Below are positions 9,604 through 19,657 of a DNA stretch of 64,000 bases, in pieces (position 1 is the first letter of the stretch; the number at the start of each line of letters is the position of its first letter). Position numbers and translations under genes: made by a program. Under the pieces are notes generated by a model, which ran no database searches, had not been told where the DNA came from, and worked only from the letters and a program-made list of their open reading frames with translations. Location: positions 62,001 to 126,000 of the forward strand of contig NZ_CP132387.1 in assembly GCF_030758755.1 (NCBI RefSeq), in the 5' to 3' direction. This DNA comes from Bartonella apihabitans (GTDB lineage Bacteria; Pseudomonadota; Alphaproteobacteria; Rhizobiales; Rhizobiaceae).

Positions 9604-11465
9604 ATGACAATACATCATCTTAGTGAAACCGTAATTAACCAGATTGCAGCGGGCGAAGTAATCGAACGTCCGGCAAGTGTGGTCAAGGAACTCGTCGAAA
9701 ATGCTATTGATGCCGGTGCAACACGGATAGAAATTGTGACGGCTGGTGGGGGAAAAAGCCTCATTCGCGTGTCCGATAACGGGTGCGGTATTGCGGAGGA
9801 CGAACTTGAACTGGCAATATCGCGCCATTGTACCTCCAAACTTGACAATGATGTTCACGACATCCATTCACTCGGATTTCGTGGTGAAGCTTTGCCGTCA
9901 ATCGGGTCGGTTTCAAAGTTGAAACTGGTGTCACGTCGAGCTTCTTCGGAACATGCGGCTGAAATCATTGTCAATGCCGGACATGTTGATGGGCCGCGTC
10001 CTGCAGCCGGTAACGCGGGAACAATTGTCGAAGTGCGCGATCTTTTTTACGTCACACCCGCACGTCTCAAATTCATGAAGACAGATCGTGCCGAAGCTAA
10101 TGCGATAACCGATATTGTAAAACGGATTGCCATTGCATTTCCGAATGTCCGTTTTTCGCTTTCCGGTACAGATCGCTCGATGCTCGACTATCCCGCGACC
10201 GGTACAGGTGAAGAAGCACAATTACAGCGTATTACCCAGATTATGGGAAAAGATTTTGCCCCCAACGTTATTACTCTTGACGCGGTAAGAGAGGGTGTGG
10301 AGCTCAAAGGCTTTGCCGGCATACCGTCATTCAATCGGGGTAACAGCCTTCATCAGTTTGCTTATGTGAACGGTCGACCGGTGCGCGATAAATTGATATT
10401 GGGCGCCATTCGCGGGGCTTATGCCGATGCAATGGCGCGCGACCGCTATTCGATTTGTGTGCTTTTCATCAATCTTCCTTCGTCCGATGTTGATGTAAAT
10501 GTCCATCCGGCAAAGGCCGACGTGCGTTTTCGTGATCAGGGTTTAGTGCGCGGGCTTATTGTTGGTGGCATTCGCGAAGCTTTAAGCCATGCAGGCATTC
10601 ACCCTGCAACGACGGGGGCGGACGCCATGCTTAAAAGTTTCCGTCCCGATGGTGTTCCACCTTCATCATCTGTTCCACCGCACCAGACCTATTATAATAG
10701 AGCTTTTTCTTATAATTCTTTTTCACGAGCGCCTGTGCCACCGGCAGCGCAAATGGTCAACCAACCGCTTTATACAACACCTTCATCAGGCTTCAATGAA
10801 GACTATGGAAATGTGCTAGGCGATCTTGATCAACCGACGACAGATAGTCGTCCGGCAATGGAAATTCCAACTGTCGAGGAGCAGCGTTTTCCCCTTGGTG
10901 CTGCACGCGCGCAAATTCATAAAAACTATATCATCGCCCAGACCGAAGACAGCCTCATTATCGTCGATCAACATGCAGCACATGAGAGGCTGGTTTACGA
11001 GGCTTTGAAAAAGGCACTTTATTCCAAGCCTTTGCCGTCCCAAATCTTGCTCATTCCTGAAATTGTGGAATTGCCGGAAGAAGACGCAACGCGGCTTTTG
11101 GCACATGCAGAGACACTACAAAAATTCGGCTTGAAAATCGAACCTTTGGCCCCGGTGCTGTTGCGGTTCGCGAAACCCCAGCCATGCTTGGCGAAGTGGA
11201 TGTCAAAGGCCTTATTGCCGATTTGGCCGATGAAGCCGCCGATTATGATACAACAAACGGGCTTAAAGCCATGCTCGATTATGTTGCGGCAACCATGGCC
11301 TGCCACGGTTCGGTGCGTTCCGGCCGCTTGTTACGTGCAGAAGAAATGAATGCGCTTTTACGCCAGATGGAAGCAACCCCGGGTTCCGGAACCTGTAATC
11401 ATGGACGTCCAACCTATGTCGAGTTGAAGCTTACCGATATTGAAAGATTGTTCGGCCGCCGTTGA
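9604..11465 (+). pseudogene. mutL: DNA mismatch repair protein MutL, frameshifted
   Basis: MutL links mismatch recognition by MutS to strand removal. The first 510 or so residues are good: an N-terminal GHKL ATPase ([35 protein letters not shown]), the transducer domain ending [14 protein letters not shown], and a variable linker. The C-terminal dimerisation domain is interrupted: after KIEP the frame drifts to a stop at 11349, while the true continuation ([16 protein letters not shown] through [13 protein letters not shown]) is in another frame and ends at 11465. One missing T in CCTTTGGCCCC (11143–11153) explains it. The restored protein would be about 620 residues, as expected. If real, the lineage lacks a working dimerisation domain and would be a mutator. 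Confidence 0.88.
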
Positions 11466-11838
11466 TTGTCTTTAAGCGCGGCTATCTTTCAGCAATTGAG
11501 AAGTTTGAAGATTCGATTTTAGACGAAACAAATTTGCACTTCAGATTATAGTGAATCTATTCGTTGGAATTTACCGGCGGGGTTTTCTCATGATAACAAA
11601 AACCGTCCGGCTTGCCGTTCGTGCCGATAGGTGCAAAAAGCTTGGACAAGAAAAATCCTGAACAGAAACGAAAATCGCCTCTATGAGATAGTAGAGGAGA
11701 TAGAAAGTCACTCTTTCCAAATGCATGATATGTTTGAATCGAGATCAATAGTTTCGTGAGCGGAGGATTTAAGGCTTTTATAGTTTCACCCGACGCTTTA
11801 TAATGATTGCCAATGAGCAATCTGAAAGGTTTAGAATA
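11466..11838. other. Intergenic region before the DUF2093 gene
   Basis: About 370 bases with no gene I can support on either strand. The last part must hold the promoter and the AAAGG ribosome site of the next gene. Confidence 0.35.
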
Positions 11839-12081
11839 ATGATGTTTCCTGGTGGTGAACGCGAGGCGCAACTCCATTACCTGAGTGGCGATTATGAGGT
11901 TTTAACACACGGAACTTATGTTTTATGTGCAATTACAGGCGAGAAAATTCCGCTGGACGAGCTGAGATATTGGAGTGCACCACGTCAGGAAGCTTATGCA
12001 AGCTGCGAAATTTCCTATCGTCGTGAACTTGAATGCGATCCCCGTTTACGTAAGCTTTTGGGCACAACGCTAAAAAAATAA
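11839..12081 (+). CDS. DUF2093 family small protein
   Basis: An 80-residue protein of unknown function found widely in Rhizobiales. The diagnostic core is YLSGDYEVLTHGTYVLCA, TGEKIPLDELRYWS and RQEAYAS. The double ATG at 11839 is preferred over 11803 because an AAAGG ribosome site sits 9 bases before it and family members begin close to this point. There is no signal peptide or membrane segment. It is convergent with lpxK, sharing a bidirectional terminator; its neighbourhood next to lipid A genes is conserved in relatives but says nothing certain about role. Confidence 0.85.
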   Translation: MMFPGGEREAQLHYLSGDYEVLTHGTYVLCAITGEKIPLDELRYWSAPRQEAYASCEISYRRELECDPRLRKLLGTTLKK

Positions 12082-12114
12082 GCGTTATTTTCCGTTTGTG
12101 TATTGCGTTTAAAT

Positions 12115-12137
12115 AAAGCGCCCATATAAGGCGCTTT
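12115..12137. terminator. Bidirectional terminator between DUF2093 gene and lpxK
   Basis: AAAGCGCC/GGCGCTTT 8-bp stem with a 7-base loop, A's on its left and TTGTATTTTT on its right, so it can serve both convergent genes. Confidence 0.8.
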
Positions 12138-12145
12138 TTGTATTT

Positions 12146-13168
12146 TTATTCCTCATAAGAGCGGTTTTTGAATGCTTCGAGTGTTTCGTTTATCCGTTGC
12201 TTACAAAAATCCGGATCATCAAAAGAAACTTCGACATCGAACACAACAAGATTTTCAAGCTTCTTGTCCTGTCCATCGGTTTTTAGACGGGCAAAATCCT
12301 TTGCGGTGGTAGCAAGGGAAAGGTGTTTTGCCTTGGCCGAGCCGATAATGTCATCAAGATCGAAATCTGTATAAAAATGATGGTCGGCATAAATCCTTGT
12401 TTGTTCAACTTTGCCTTCCAATTCGCCAATCGAACGGAAAAATTTTTTCGGATTTCCTATGCCTGCAAAGGCGAGGAACTTTTTCCCCGAAACGACATCG
12501 GTGGCAGAGGGCACAAGACGGGCGAAGTTTAACGGCTTTGCTGCACGGGCTGCCATATGGATAACCTCGTTGCCCTTGTCGCCGTTGCCGATCATCAGTA
12601 CACCGTCGGTATAGGCAAGTTGGGTTACAAGAGGTGCACGGAGTGGCCCCGCCGGAAATACTGCATTGTTCCCCAAGCCTCGCAGGCCATCCACCACCAT
12701 CAAAGCATAGTCGACGAATAGGCGGCGACTTTGAAAACCGTCGTCCATCAGGATGAGATTGCATCCTTGTTTTTGTAAAAGTTTTGCCGCTTCCAATCTG
12801 TCGATTGCTACAGCAACCGGTGCATGTCGGGCAAGAAGCAATGGTTCGTCACCGACTTCGCGAGCTTTGTCAAATTCGGGGTCGATGAGATGGGGGCTAT
12901 GTATTTCACCGCCATAGCCACGCGAAACAATTCCCGGATTAAGACCAAGTTTTTTGGCGGCTTCCGCAAGGCTGATCACAACCGGAGTTTTCCCTGTTCC
13001 ACCAAGCGTAAAATTGCCGACACACAAAACCGGAAGATCAATCACCGGAATATTTTCCCGTTCCATTTTACGGCGGGCAAAAAAACCGTAAATCCACGAA
13101 ACCGGCAGCAAAAGCCAACGCATCAATTTTTGGTCGTTCCACCAGAAATTGGGTGCTTCACCAACCAT
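12146..13168 (-). CDS. lpxK: Tetraacyldisaccharide 4'-kinase LpxK
   Basis: A 340-residue inner-membrane-associated kinase that phosphorylates the 4' position of the lipid A disaccharide precursor, giving lipid IVA. The N-terminal hydrophobic helix (WLLLPVSWIYGFFA) anchors it; the P-loop is NFTLGGTGKTP. The motifs SRGYGG and LMDDGFQSR are typical of LpxK. It starts inside the end of waaA (11-base overlap), so the two are translationally coupled and form part of a leftward lipid A/Kdo operon. Confidence 0.95.
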   Translation of the reverse strand: MVGEAPNFWWNDQKLMRWLLLPVSWIYGFFARRKMERENIPVIDLPVLCVGNFTLGGTGKTPVVISLAEAAKKLGLNPGIVSRGYGGEIHSPHLIDPEFDKAREVGDEPLLLARHAPVAVAIDRLEAAKLLQKQGCNLILMDDGFQSRRLFVDYALMVVDGLRGLGNNAVFPAGPLRAPLVTQLAYTDGVLMIGNGDKGNEVIHMAARAAKPLNFARLVPSATDVVSGKKFLAFAGIGNPKKFFRSIGELEGKVEQTRIYADHHFYTDFDLDDIIGSAKAKHLSLATTAKDFARLKTDGQDKKLENLVVFDVEVSFDDPDFCKQRINETLEAFKNRSYEE

Positions 13169-14480
13169 GATTGGTATCCCGATGGTGAAGTTTTGCCTGC
13201 ATGATCAACGGGTCAATAAACGGGCGGAGCACTTTTAATGTGCGTTCCAGTGCTCCGCTCATATTGGTTGCCGTATCATAGGCGGCCTCGATCATTTCAT
13301 AGCGTAACGGTTCATGGGTCAAAAGTGTGTTGAGCTGGACGGCAAGTTGCGTCGCATCTTCAACGACTCTTGCAGCATTATTGGCAAAAAATACATCGAA
13401 CGTATCTTTGAAATTTTCCACATGCGGACCTGTCAATATGGCTGATCCCAAAAGTGCGGGTTCAAGCGGATTGTGCCCGCCGGTTTCCGTTAAAGATTTG
13501 CCAATAAAGGATACTTTTGCAAGTTGCAAAAATACTCCCATCTCGCCAATGGTGTCCACGAGAACGATATCTGTGTCATCTGTGGGCATTTGTTTTTCAC
13601 TATGCCGGACAACATTGAGGGACTTTTTAGCAAGTTCTTCCATAATCTCGTCAGCCCGTTCAGGATGACGGGGCACAATGATGGTCAAAAGATTGGGCAA
13701 CCGTGTTTTTAAAGCAAGATGAACTTCGGCAGCAATATTCTCTTCGCCTTCATGGGTGGAGATGGCCGCCCAAACCAGCCGGTTATGCAGACTTTCCCGA
13801 TATTGCATTAACAGATGTTTGTCGGCTGCCGGTGCAATGTCGGCTTTCAGATTTCCCGAAACAGCAACTGTTTTGACACCGAGCGCATGATATTGTTCGG
13901 CATCACTTTCGCTTTGTCCGATGGCTGCATCTATCTGTCTGAAAATGTGCGAAGCGAGAGCCGACCGCTTTTGCCATGAATGGAATGAACGGCCGGACAT
14001 ATGTGCATTGACCATGACTTGGGGAATGTGGCGGCGCGCAAGTCCGCTAATGCGCAATGGCCAGATTTCGGATTCACAAACGAGTGCGAGATCAGGTTTC
14101 CAGTGATCAAGAAATCTTCTTATCGCCGGTTTGATGTCGAGCGGCGCGAATTGATGGATAACCCGACTGCCAAACCGGTTTTCAATGAGACTTGCAGATG
14201 TAACTGTGCCGGTTGTCAAAAGCACGTTGATATGAAGCTGCAAAATGCGTTCAATGAGGGGAACGAGTGCCAATGTTTCACCGACACTTGCAGCATGAAG
14301 CCAGATCAGCGGCCCTTCGGGGCGCTTTTTATCGGTGCGCCCCATACGCTCGCGTTTGCGATGAGGATCTTCCTTGCCGCGTGCTGCCCTTAAAGATAGA
14401 TAGAAGGGAACAAAAGGTCGGATCAAGCCACCCGCAACGCGATAAAGATATAATGCTGTTCGCGCCTTGAATTCTTTCAT
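13158..14480 (-). CDS. waaA: 3-deoxy-D-manno-octulosonic acid transferase WaaA (KdtA)
   Basis: Adds Kdo to lipid IVA at the cytoplasmic face of the inner membrane. The 440-residue protein has an N-terminal amphipathic/membrane segment, then the GT30 N-domain motif WLHAASVGETLALVPLI, the region LVCESEIWP, and a C-terminal donor-binding half with IIVPRHPERADEI and SFIGKSLTETGGHNPLEPA, which is characteristic of WaaA. Length is normal (about 420–440). It lies 12 bases after the DUF374 gene and overlaps lpxK. Confidence 0.95.
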   Translation of the reverse strand: MKEFKARTALYLYRVAGGLIRPFVPFYLSLRAARGKEDPHRKRERMGRTDKKRPEGPLIWLHAASVGETLALVPLIERILQLHINVLLTTGTVTSASLIENRFGSRVIHQFAPLDIKPAIRRFLDHWKPDLALVCESEIWPLRISGLARRHIPQVMVNAHMSGRSFHSWQKRSALASHIFRQIDAAIGQSESDAEQYHALGVKTVAVSGNLKADIAPAADKHLLMQYRESLHNRLVWAAISTHEGEENIAAEVHLALKTRLPNLLTIIVPRHPERADEIMEELAKKSLNVVRHSEKQMPTDDTDIVLVDTIGEMGVFLQLAKVSFIGKSLTETGGHNPLEPALLGSAILTGPHVENFKDTFDVFFANNAARVVEDATQLAVQLNTLLTHEPLRYEMIEAAYDTATNMSGALERTLKVLRPFIDPLIMQAKLHHRDTNHGW

Positions 14481-14491
14481 GATGTCCCCCG

Positions 14492-15247
14492 TTATTTCCC
14501 TTCCTTAAGACGTTTTTCTGCCTCGTCCGTCAGACGGTTCATAATATCGGAAAGTTCGATGCGTTTTTGCTCCATAAGGTCATCATCGGCATCTTCAGGA
14601 ACATAGAATGCATCTCCCATGAGAAATATGGAATGTCCGAAAGGGAGCGGAATTACGGTTTTGTCCCATGTTTTTTCCAAAATTTTTACATGGGAAAAGG
14701 AATAAATATAAGGGACAATGGGACGGCCGGATATTTTGGCAAGCAATATGATACCTTTACCGGCTTCGCGCGCTTTTCCATGAGCAATATCAGCAATCAT
14801 TGCCGCCGTTTTTCCCTCTTGCAAGGCGCGTTTTAACGTGAGAAGCGCCCTCGCACCACCTTTATCGGTATTCTGGTGCTTGGATCTCCCGCCCGAACCG
14901 CGCACAGTTTCAAGCCCGAGTTTTTCACCGACCCGTGCATTGATCTCGGCATCAGCAGAGCGCGAAAACATGGCAATGATATGTTCTTTTTTCGGGCGCA
15001 AAAACGGCCCCATAATATGACGCCCGTGCCAGAACGTAATAATGAACGGGTTATAGGCATCATGGGCCTTTTGCGGGTCATCCGAACCTTTAAGCCTTGG
15101 ATTGGTCCAATAAACCAGACGCAAATAATTGGCCATAAGCGACACAACAATCGCTTTGGTTACACGGGCATTCATCAGTGGATAGCGGATTTTACGCCAC
15201 AAGCGGTTCAATAAATCCGATTTTTTTTGTTTATTCTTTTCAGTCAT
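14492..15247 (-). CDS. DUF374 lysophospholipid acyltransferase-like protein
   Basis: A 251-residue member of the DUF374 family, related to the lyso-phospholipid/lipid A acyltransferases. An N-terminal membrane-associated segment is followed by FWHGRHIMGPFL (the H of the acyltransferase motif), AMFSRSADAEI, TVRGSGGRS and MIADIAHGKAREAGKG. In Rhizobiales it is found next to waaA and lpxK, as here, so a role in lipid A or Kdo-lipid modification is likely but the substrate is not known. The operon order cysQ–DUF4170–this gene–waaA–lpxK is consistent. Confidence 0.85.
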   Translation of the reverse strand: MTEKNKQKKSDLLNRLWRKIRYPLMNARVTKAIVVSLMANYLRLVYWTNPRLKGSDDPQKAHDAYNPFIITFWHGRHIMGPFLRPKKEHIIAMFSRSADAEINARVGEKLGLETVRGSGGRSKHQNTDKGGARALLTLKRALQEGKTAAMIADIAHGKAREAGKGIILLAKISGRPIVPYIYSFSHVKILEKTWDKTVIPLPFGHSIFLMGDAFYVPEDADDDLMEQKRIELSDIMNRLTDEAEKRLKEGK

Positions 15248-15472
15248 TCAACTGTCGAACCAATCACTTTTCACGAGGCTGGCCGCAATCCTCTTATTGA
15301 AAATAATATAAGCCCGCGAAGGCATTTGAAAAGCCAGTCCGAGACCACGAAATGTCATTGTCATAATCTCCAGCCAAGATCAAGACATGGCAATCAAATG
15401 CTTTGCGAAGAATGCGAAAATGCTTCAAAAAGTGTTAAAACTATATTGGTTCGTTTCAAAATAGGCAAATAT

Positions 15473-15718
15473 CTATTTGCTACCAGAATGTTCCGGATCG
15501 AGCAGGCGATGAAGGTGCACAATATAATAACGTTGCAAGGCATTATCGACACTTGACTGGGCTTTCGCCCGCCAGGCAGCTTCAGCAGATTTGTAATCGG
15601 GGAAGATTCCAACGATATCAAGATTATCGAGATCACGAAATTCATTGCTATCGAGATTCTTCAATTCTCCACCAAAGACCAGATGCAACAATTGTTTTGG
15701 TTCACCTGTCGCGCTCAT
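15473..15718 (-). CDS. DUF4170 family small protein
   Basis: An 81-residue soluble protein of unknown function conserved in Rhizobiales. Recognisable features are LLHLVFGGEL near the start, LDIVGIFPDYKSAEAAWRAK in the middle (a SPOR-like or RNA-binding-like alpha/beta fold has been suggested for such short proteins, but I cannot show it), and YYIVHLHRLLDPE at the end. It sits between cysQ and the DUF374 gene; a 225-base gap follows it in which I see no further gene. Confidence 0.85.
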   Translation of the reverse strand: MSATGEPKQLLHLVFGGELKNLDSNEFRDLDNLDIVGIFPDYKSAEAAWRAKAQSSVDNALQRYYIVHLHRLLDPEHSGSK

Positions 15719-15763
15719 ATAGACCTCCTATTATTCTCTACCCATTCTCGAGTCGTTAAACGA

Positions 15764-16564
15764 TTATCCCAATCGAATTTTACGGACAATATCTATCACG
15801 TTATTAAGCTTGCTGTTCGTGCCTGCAATCAAAAAATCGTGTTCAAAAGGCGCTTTTCCATAAAGCGGCTCTTTGTCGTCCATATTCTTTATCGCACCGC
15901 CACATTCCTGCAAAATAAGATCGGCAGCGGCAATATCCCAATCATGGCTGTCAGGTTTGACAAGAACGATATCGATCTTTCCTTCTGCAGCAAGTGCAAT
16001 ACGATAGGCAAGCGAAGGCAGGTAATGGGCAAAACTGACCTGTGATTTGAAGGTTTCCGGAAGCTTGGCTTCAAGTTTTCCGGTTGCAGAAACAACAAGT
16101 TTTCCCTCATGACTTTCCAGAAGCGGAAGCTTATTGCCATTAAGGCTTGCTCCTTTACCTCTTTCAGCCTTATAGACCGAACGGGTTGCAGGACAATCGA
16201 GAACGCCAACTTGCGAAATTCCATCTTCTATGATTGCGACAGATACACACCAATGTTTCGAACCGGAAAGAAAACCACGTGTTCCGTCAATCGGATCAAC
16301 CACAAAATATCGTTTATAGTCGCTGTGCGGGCGTTCATCTCTGGTTTCTTCCGATATCCAGCCGTAATCGGGGCGAGCCTTCAATAAGAGTTCTTTGAGA
16401 ACTTTATCGGCAGCAAAATCGCCTTCACTCACCGGTGAATTTCCCGGTTTGATCCAGACTTTCGGGTCATTCCCGAAATAGCTTAAAGCCGTCTTTCCCG
16501 CTTGATGGGCAGCATTGACGATAAGCTCCAGATCTTCCGAATTGGTTTTGCTATTTGCCTGCAA
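15764..16564 (-). CDS. cysQ: 3'(2'),5'-bisphosphate nucleotidase CysQ
   Basis: A 266-residue inositol-monophosphatase-superfamily enzyme that removes the 3' phosphate of PAP, a by-product of sulfate assimilation. Metal ligands are visible in GWISEET, the signature VVDPIDGTRGF and DWDIAAADLIL. Length and motifs fit CysQ rather than SuhB. Its start overlaps the end of the pmbA gene by 14 bases, indicating coupling; DUF4170 follows after 45 bases. Confidence 0.92.
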   Translation of the reverse strand: MQANSKTNSEDLELIVNAAHQAGKTALSYFGNDPKVWIKPGNSPVSEGDFAADKVLKELLLKARPDYGWISEETRDERPHSDYKRYFVVDPIDGTRGFLSGSKHWCVSVAIIEDGISQVGVLDCPATRSVYKAERGKGASLNGNKLPLLESHEGKLVVSATGKLEAKLPETFKSQVSFAHYLPSLAYRIALAAEGKIDIVLVKPDSHDWDIAAADLILQECGGAIKNMDDKEPLYGKAPFEHDFLIAGTNSKLNNVIDIVRKIRLG

Positions 16565-17882
16565 GGGTCATTCCTTCAATCAACAAAGTCGGGGCAGCCG
16601 TCCCATAACGGCGGTCAATATCACTTGCCGGTGTAAGATGGGCCAACATATCAATCAGATTGGAGCCCAGCGTTACTTCACTTACCGGATAAGCAAGCTC
16701 GCCATTCTCGATCCAGAAACCTGAAGCGCCACGGCTATATTGACCTGTCACAAGATCGACACCATGGCCAACCAATTCGGTGACGTAAAATCCGGTTTTG
16801 ATTTCTTGCATGATTTCTTCCGGCGTTTTATCGCCCGGTTCAATCGCAAAATTGGTACTTGCCGGTTGTACCGATGATGCAGAGCGCACGCCGTGACCAT
16901 TGGTTTCAAGATGAAGTTCGCGGGCAACCGATGAAGATAAAAACCAGTGCTTGAGGACGCCATTTTCAATGACATTGAGTGGCGTCCCCTCGACACCTTC
17001 GCCATCAAAAGGACGGGAAGCATTGCCGCGTTTTTTCAACGGTTGATCAGTGACCGCAATTGTCGGCTTCATAATTTGTTCGCCCATGCGGTTTTGCAAC
17101 AGGCTGGTTTTGCGTACAACGGCGGCACCATTTACCATTGAGGCAATGTGGCTTGCAATACCGCGTGCCATGCGCGGCTCGAAAATAACATTGACAGTTC
17201 CGGTTTTTGGCTTTCGCGCATTTAACCGCCGAACTGCACGTTCACCGGCATTTTTCCCTATTTTAGTTGTCTTATCGAGAGCATCGTGGTGAAGAGCTGT
17301 TGTGTAATCATAGTCACGTTCCATTGCCGTGCCTTCACCGGCAAGTGCGCTACATGAATAGGAAAAACGACTTGACTGATAACTGCCACAAAAACCGTCA
17401 CTGGTGACAAGAACCAGTCCGCCGCTGCCATAAGCAGAGGTTGCACCACCCGAATTGGTAACACCTTTTACCGACAATGCTGCATTTTCAATCTCCAAGG
17501 CCTCTTCTGTCAGGCGTTTGCTGTCAGGTGTAAAAGGATCATAAAGATCAAGATCTTTCGGATTTTTAACAAGAAGAGAGCGATCAGCCAAACCTTCAAA
17601 AGGGTTCTCGGGCGAAACTTTGGCCATGGCGACGGCGCGTTCGGCAAGACTTGCCGGATCAGCCGAAAGATTGGCCGAAATGCTTGCTACCCTTTTGCCG
17701 ACAAAGACCCGTAACGAGAAATCATCATTTTCCGATGCTTCGGTTGATTCCACTTTACCAAGCCGTACCGATACGCTTACCGAGCGTGAGCCGATGATGA
17801 CTGCATCAGCACTATCGGCGCCGGCTTTGCGTGCTGCCTCGACCAATGCCGAAGCTTTATCAATTTGGCTATTATGAACCAT
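16551..17882 (-). CDS. pmbA: TldD/PmbA family metalloprotease subunit (TldE-like)
   Basis: A 443-residue protein of the TldD/PmbA family. In E. coli TldD and TldE (PmbA) form a protease that processes peptides such as microcin B17 and CcdA. This copy lacks the HExxxH zinc motif of TldD, which is how TldE/PmbA differs, and has the PmbA C-terminal pattern TELVGHGVDLVTGQYSRGA and SGFWIENGELAYPV. First gene of the leftward cysQ–waaA–lpxK run. The gap upstream (433 bases) should contain its promoter. Confidence 0.92.
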   Translation of the reverse strand: MVHNSQIDKASALVEAARKAGADSADAVIIGSRSVSVSVRLGKVESTEASENDDFSLRVFVGKRVASISANLSADPASLAERAVAMAKVSPENPFEGLADRSLLVKNPKDLDLYDPFTPDSKRLTEEALEIENAALSVKGVTNSGGATSAYGSGGLVLVTSDGFCGSYQSSRFSYSCSALAGEGTAMERDYDYTTALHHDALDKTTKIGKNAGERAVRRLNARKPKTGTVNVIFEPRMARGIASHIASMVNGAAVVRKTSLLQNRMGEQIMKPTIAVTDQPLKKRGNASRPFDGEGVEGTPLNVIENGVLKHWFLSSSVARELHLETNGHGVRSASSVQPASTNFAIEPGDKTPEEIMQEIKTGFYVTELVGHGVDLVTGQYSRGASGFWIENGELAYPVSEVTLGSNLIDMLAHLTPASDIDRRYGTAAPTLLIEGMTLAGK

Positions 17883-18316
17883 AGAAGATTCCTCTCGATC
17901 ATTTTGTATGAGATTTTATAAAAACTTAAGCTATAAAACTCAATTCTTTTCATTGAATATAGGTAAAATCTCGGAGATCAGGCACTGAAATAAAGCCCCT
18001 CACAATTTTTTAAACTTTATGCAGAATGAACAGCAGTTTTCAGAAATATAACGGCGACTATGTTCAAAATTATAAACCGGAGATCAATTGATTTCAGTAA
18101 AATTAGTCCGGCACTCTTCGCAAAATTTATATAATCTTATATTTTAACGCGAACATTTGCGTTTGATGCAAAAAAATAAAGCCGGATGAATGCATTTTAT
18201 TAAAATGCCGACCCTTTTAGTCGAGTCGGCATTATAGAAGGGGCGATAGAGCGGCTCGTCAACAAACAGACAAAACCGGCCGCTTTTTGATTTTTAGAGA
18301 ATCAAAACCCGCTTGT
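17883..18316. other. Intergenic region with a hairpin at 18204–18233
   Basis: About 430 bases without a gene. AATGCCGAC (18204–18212) pairs with GTCGGCATT (18225–18233); read leftward it is followed by TTAATAAAAT, so it may end transcription from the M16 peptidase operon. Nothing else recognised. Confidence 0.45.
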
Positions 18317-19657
18317 TCAACCTTTTGACGGGCCAATGACCAATAAAGCCGGTTCCGGACGAAGCAGCTTCTCTGCGATCGCTTTGACCTGATCACGGGT
18401 TACAGCCTCGATAAGTGCGCGTCTTTGATCAATATAATCAATGGGTAATTTTTCATCCTGCAAGCCGACGAGTGTTGCAGCAATTTCCGAGGATGACCCC
18501 ATATTTTGCACAGCATAAGAACCGATCACGTAACTTTTTGCATCTTCGAGTTCTCGTTCGCTCACACCTTCATCGGCCATTCTTTTGACTTCATTACGAA
18601 TGGTTGCAAGGGTTTTTTGAGCTTCGCTCGAACGGGTGCCGGTAGAAATAGCCAAACTTGCCGAATGGTCATAAAGCATCAAAGACGAACCGACAGTGTA
18701 AGCAAGGCCGCGTTTTTCACGCACCTCCGAGAACAGGTGCGAGGTAAGACCGGGTCCACCCAGAACATAATTCATCAAATAGGCAGCAAAAAAATCCGGG
18801 TCATTACGTTTGATACCCGGATAGACAAGCATCAAGGATGTTTGTGGCAAATTATAATTGACATTTGCCATACCACCCAGATTAAGTTTTGCTTCTTCTA
18901 CTTTTTGAAGCTCGGCTTTCTCCGGCAAGTCGCCAAATATTTGATCAATGATTGTTGCGGCATCATCCGGTGAAACAGGACCCACAATGCCGATATGGAT
19001 ATTGTCGCGGGCAAACATGTTGTGATGTGCCTTGACGAGATCATCATGATTTATATTTGTCAGCGTTTCGGGTGTTCCTTCTCCGCGACGGGCATAAGGA
19101 TGTTTGCCGTAGATCAATGTCAAAAGACGATTTTGGGCGATGGTTTTCGGGTCTTTTTCAGATGCTTTGAGTTCAGCCACCAATTGTTCACGAATGCGAT
19201 CAATGGCATCATCATCAAAGCGGGGCTTCTGAACAGCAAGTGCAAGCAGGTTGAAAGCCTCTTTGCGATTATCCGCGAGCACTCTCATGCTGCCGCGCAT
19301 CCGGTCACGATTGACCGAAAATGCCATTTCTGCACCGAGATCATCAAGCCGCCCCTGGAAGGATTGGGAGTCAAAATCACCGGCACCTTCATCAAAAAGT
19401 CCGGTCATCAAATTTGCCAAACCTTCTTTGCCTTCCGGATCCTGTGTTGTTCCGCCACCAATAGAAAACTGGATCGAGACAACCGGCACGGTTCTGTCTT
19501 CAACGAGCCAGCCGTGGATTCCTTTTTTTGATGTCACATTTTCTATATTCAAGGCACTTGCGGTTGTTATCCCCAAACCGAGACCCAAAAAAAGCGAGAA
19601 TGCGAGGATTGAAGCACAATGAAAAATATTTGATTTCTTGTTCATAGCAATCCTCAT
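18317..19657 (-). CDS. M16 family peptidase, non-catalytic partner
   Basis: A 446-residue secreted protein: a signal peptide (hydrophobic SILAFSLFLGLGLGITTASA) is followed by two M16 domains. The zinc motif HxxEH is absent: the matching region reads EGLANLMTGLFDEGAG, while the second-domain R/Y pattern (REKRGLAYTVGSSL) is kept. In Proteobacteria such proteins are encoded as a pair with an active M16 protease and form a heterodimer, like the two subunits of mitochondrial processing peptidase. The start overlaps the stop of the active partner (ATGA-type overlap at 19654–19657), supporting coupled synthesis. Confidence 0.9.
   Translation of the reverse strand: MRIAMNKKSNIFHCASILAFSLFLGLGLGITTASALNIENVTSKKGIHGWLVEDRTVPVVSIQFSIGGGTTQDPEGKEGLANLMTGLFDEGAGDFDSQSFQGRLDDLGAEMAFSVNRDRMRGSMRVLADNRKEAFNLLALAVQKPRFDDDAIDRIREQLVAELKASEKDPKTIAQNRLLTLIYGKHPYARRGEGTPETLTNINHDDLVKAHHNMFARDNIHIGIVGPVSPDDAATIIDQIFGDLPEKAELQKVEEAKLNLGGMANVNYNLPQTSLMLVYPGIKRNDPDFFAAYLMNYVLGGPGLTSHLFSEVREKRGLAYTVGSSLMLYDHSASLAISTGTRSSEAQKTLATIRNEVKRMADEGVSERELEDAKSYVIGSYAVQNMGSSSEIAATLVGLQDEKLPIDYIDQRRALIEAVTRDQVKAIAEKLLRPEPALLVIGPSKG

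Noticed and set aside
18506..19531. Two rightward open frames opposite the M16 partner gene
   Set aside because: Antisense shadows of a well-conserved peptidase-like protein.
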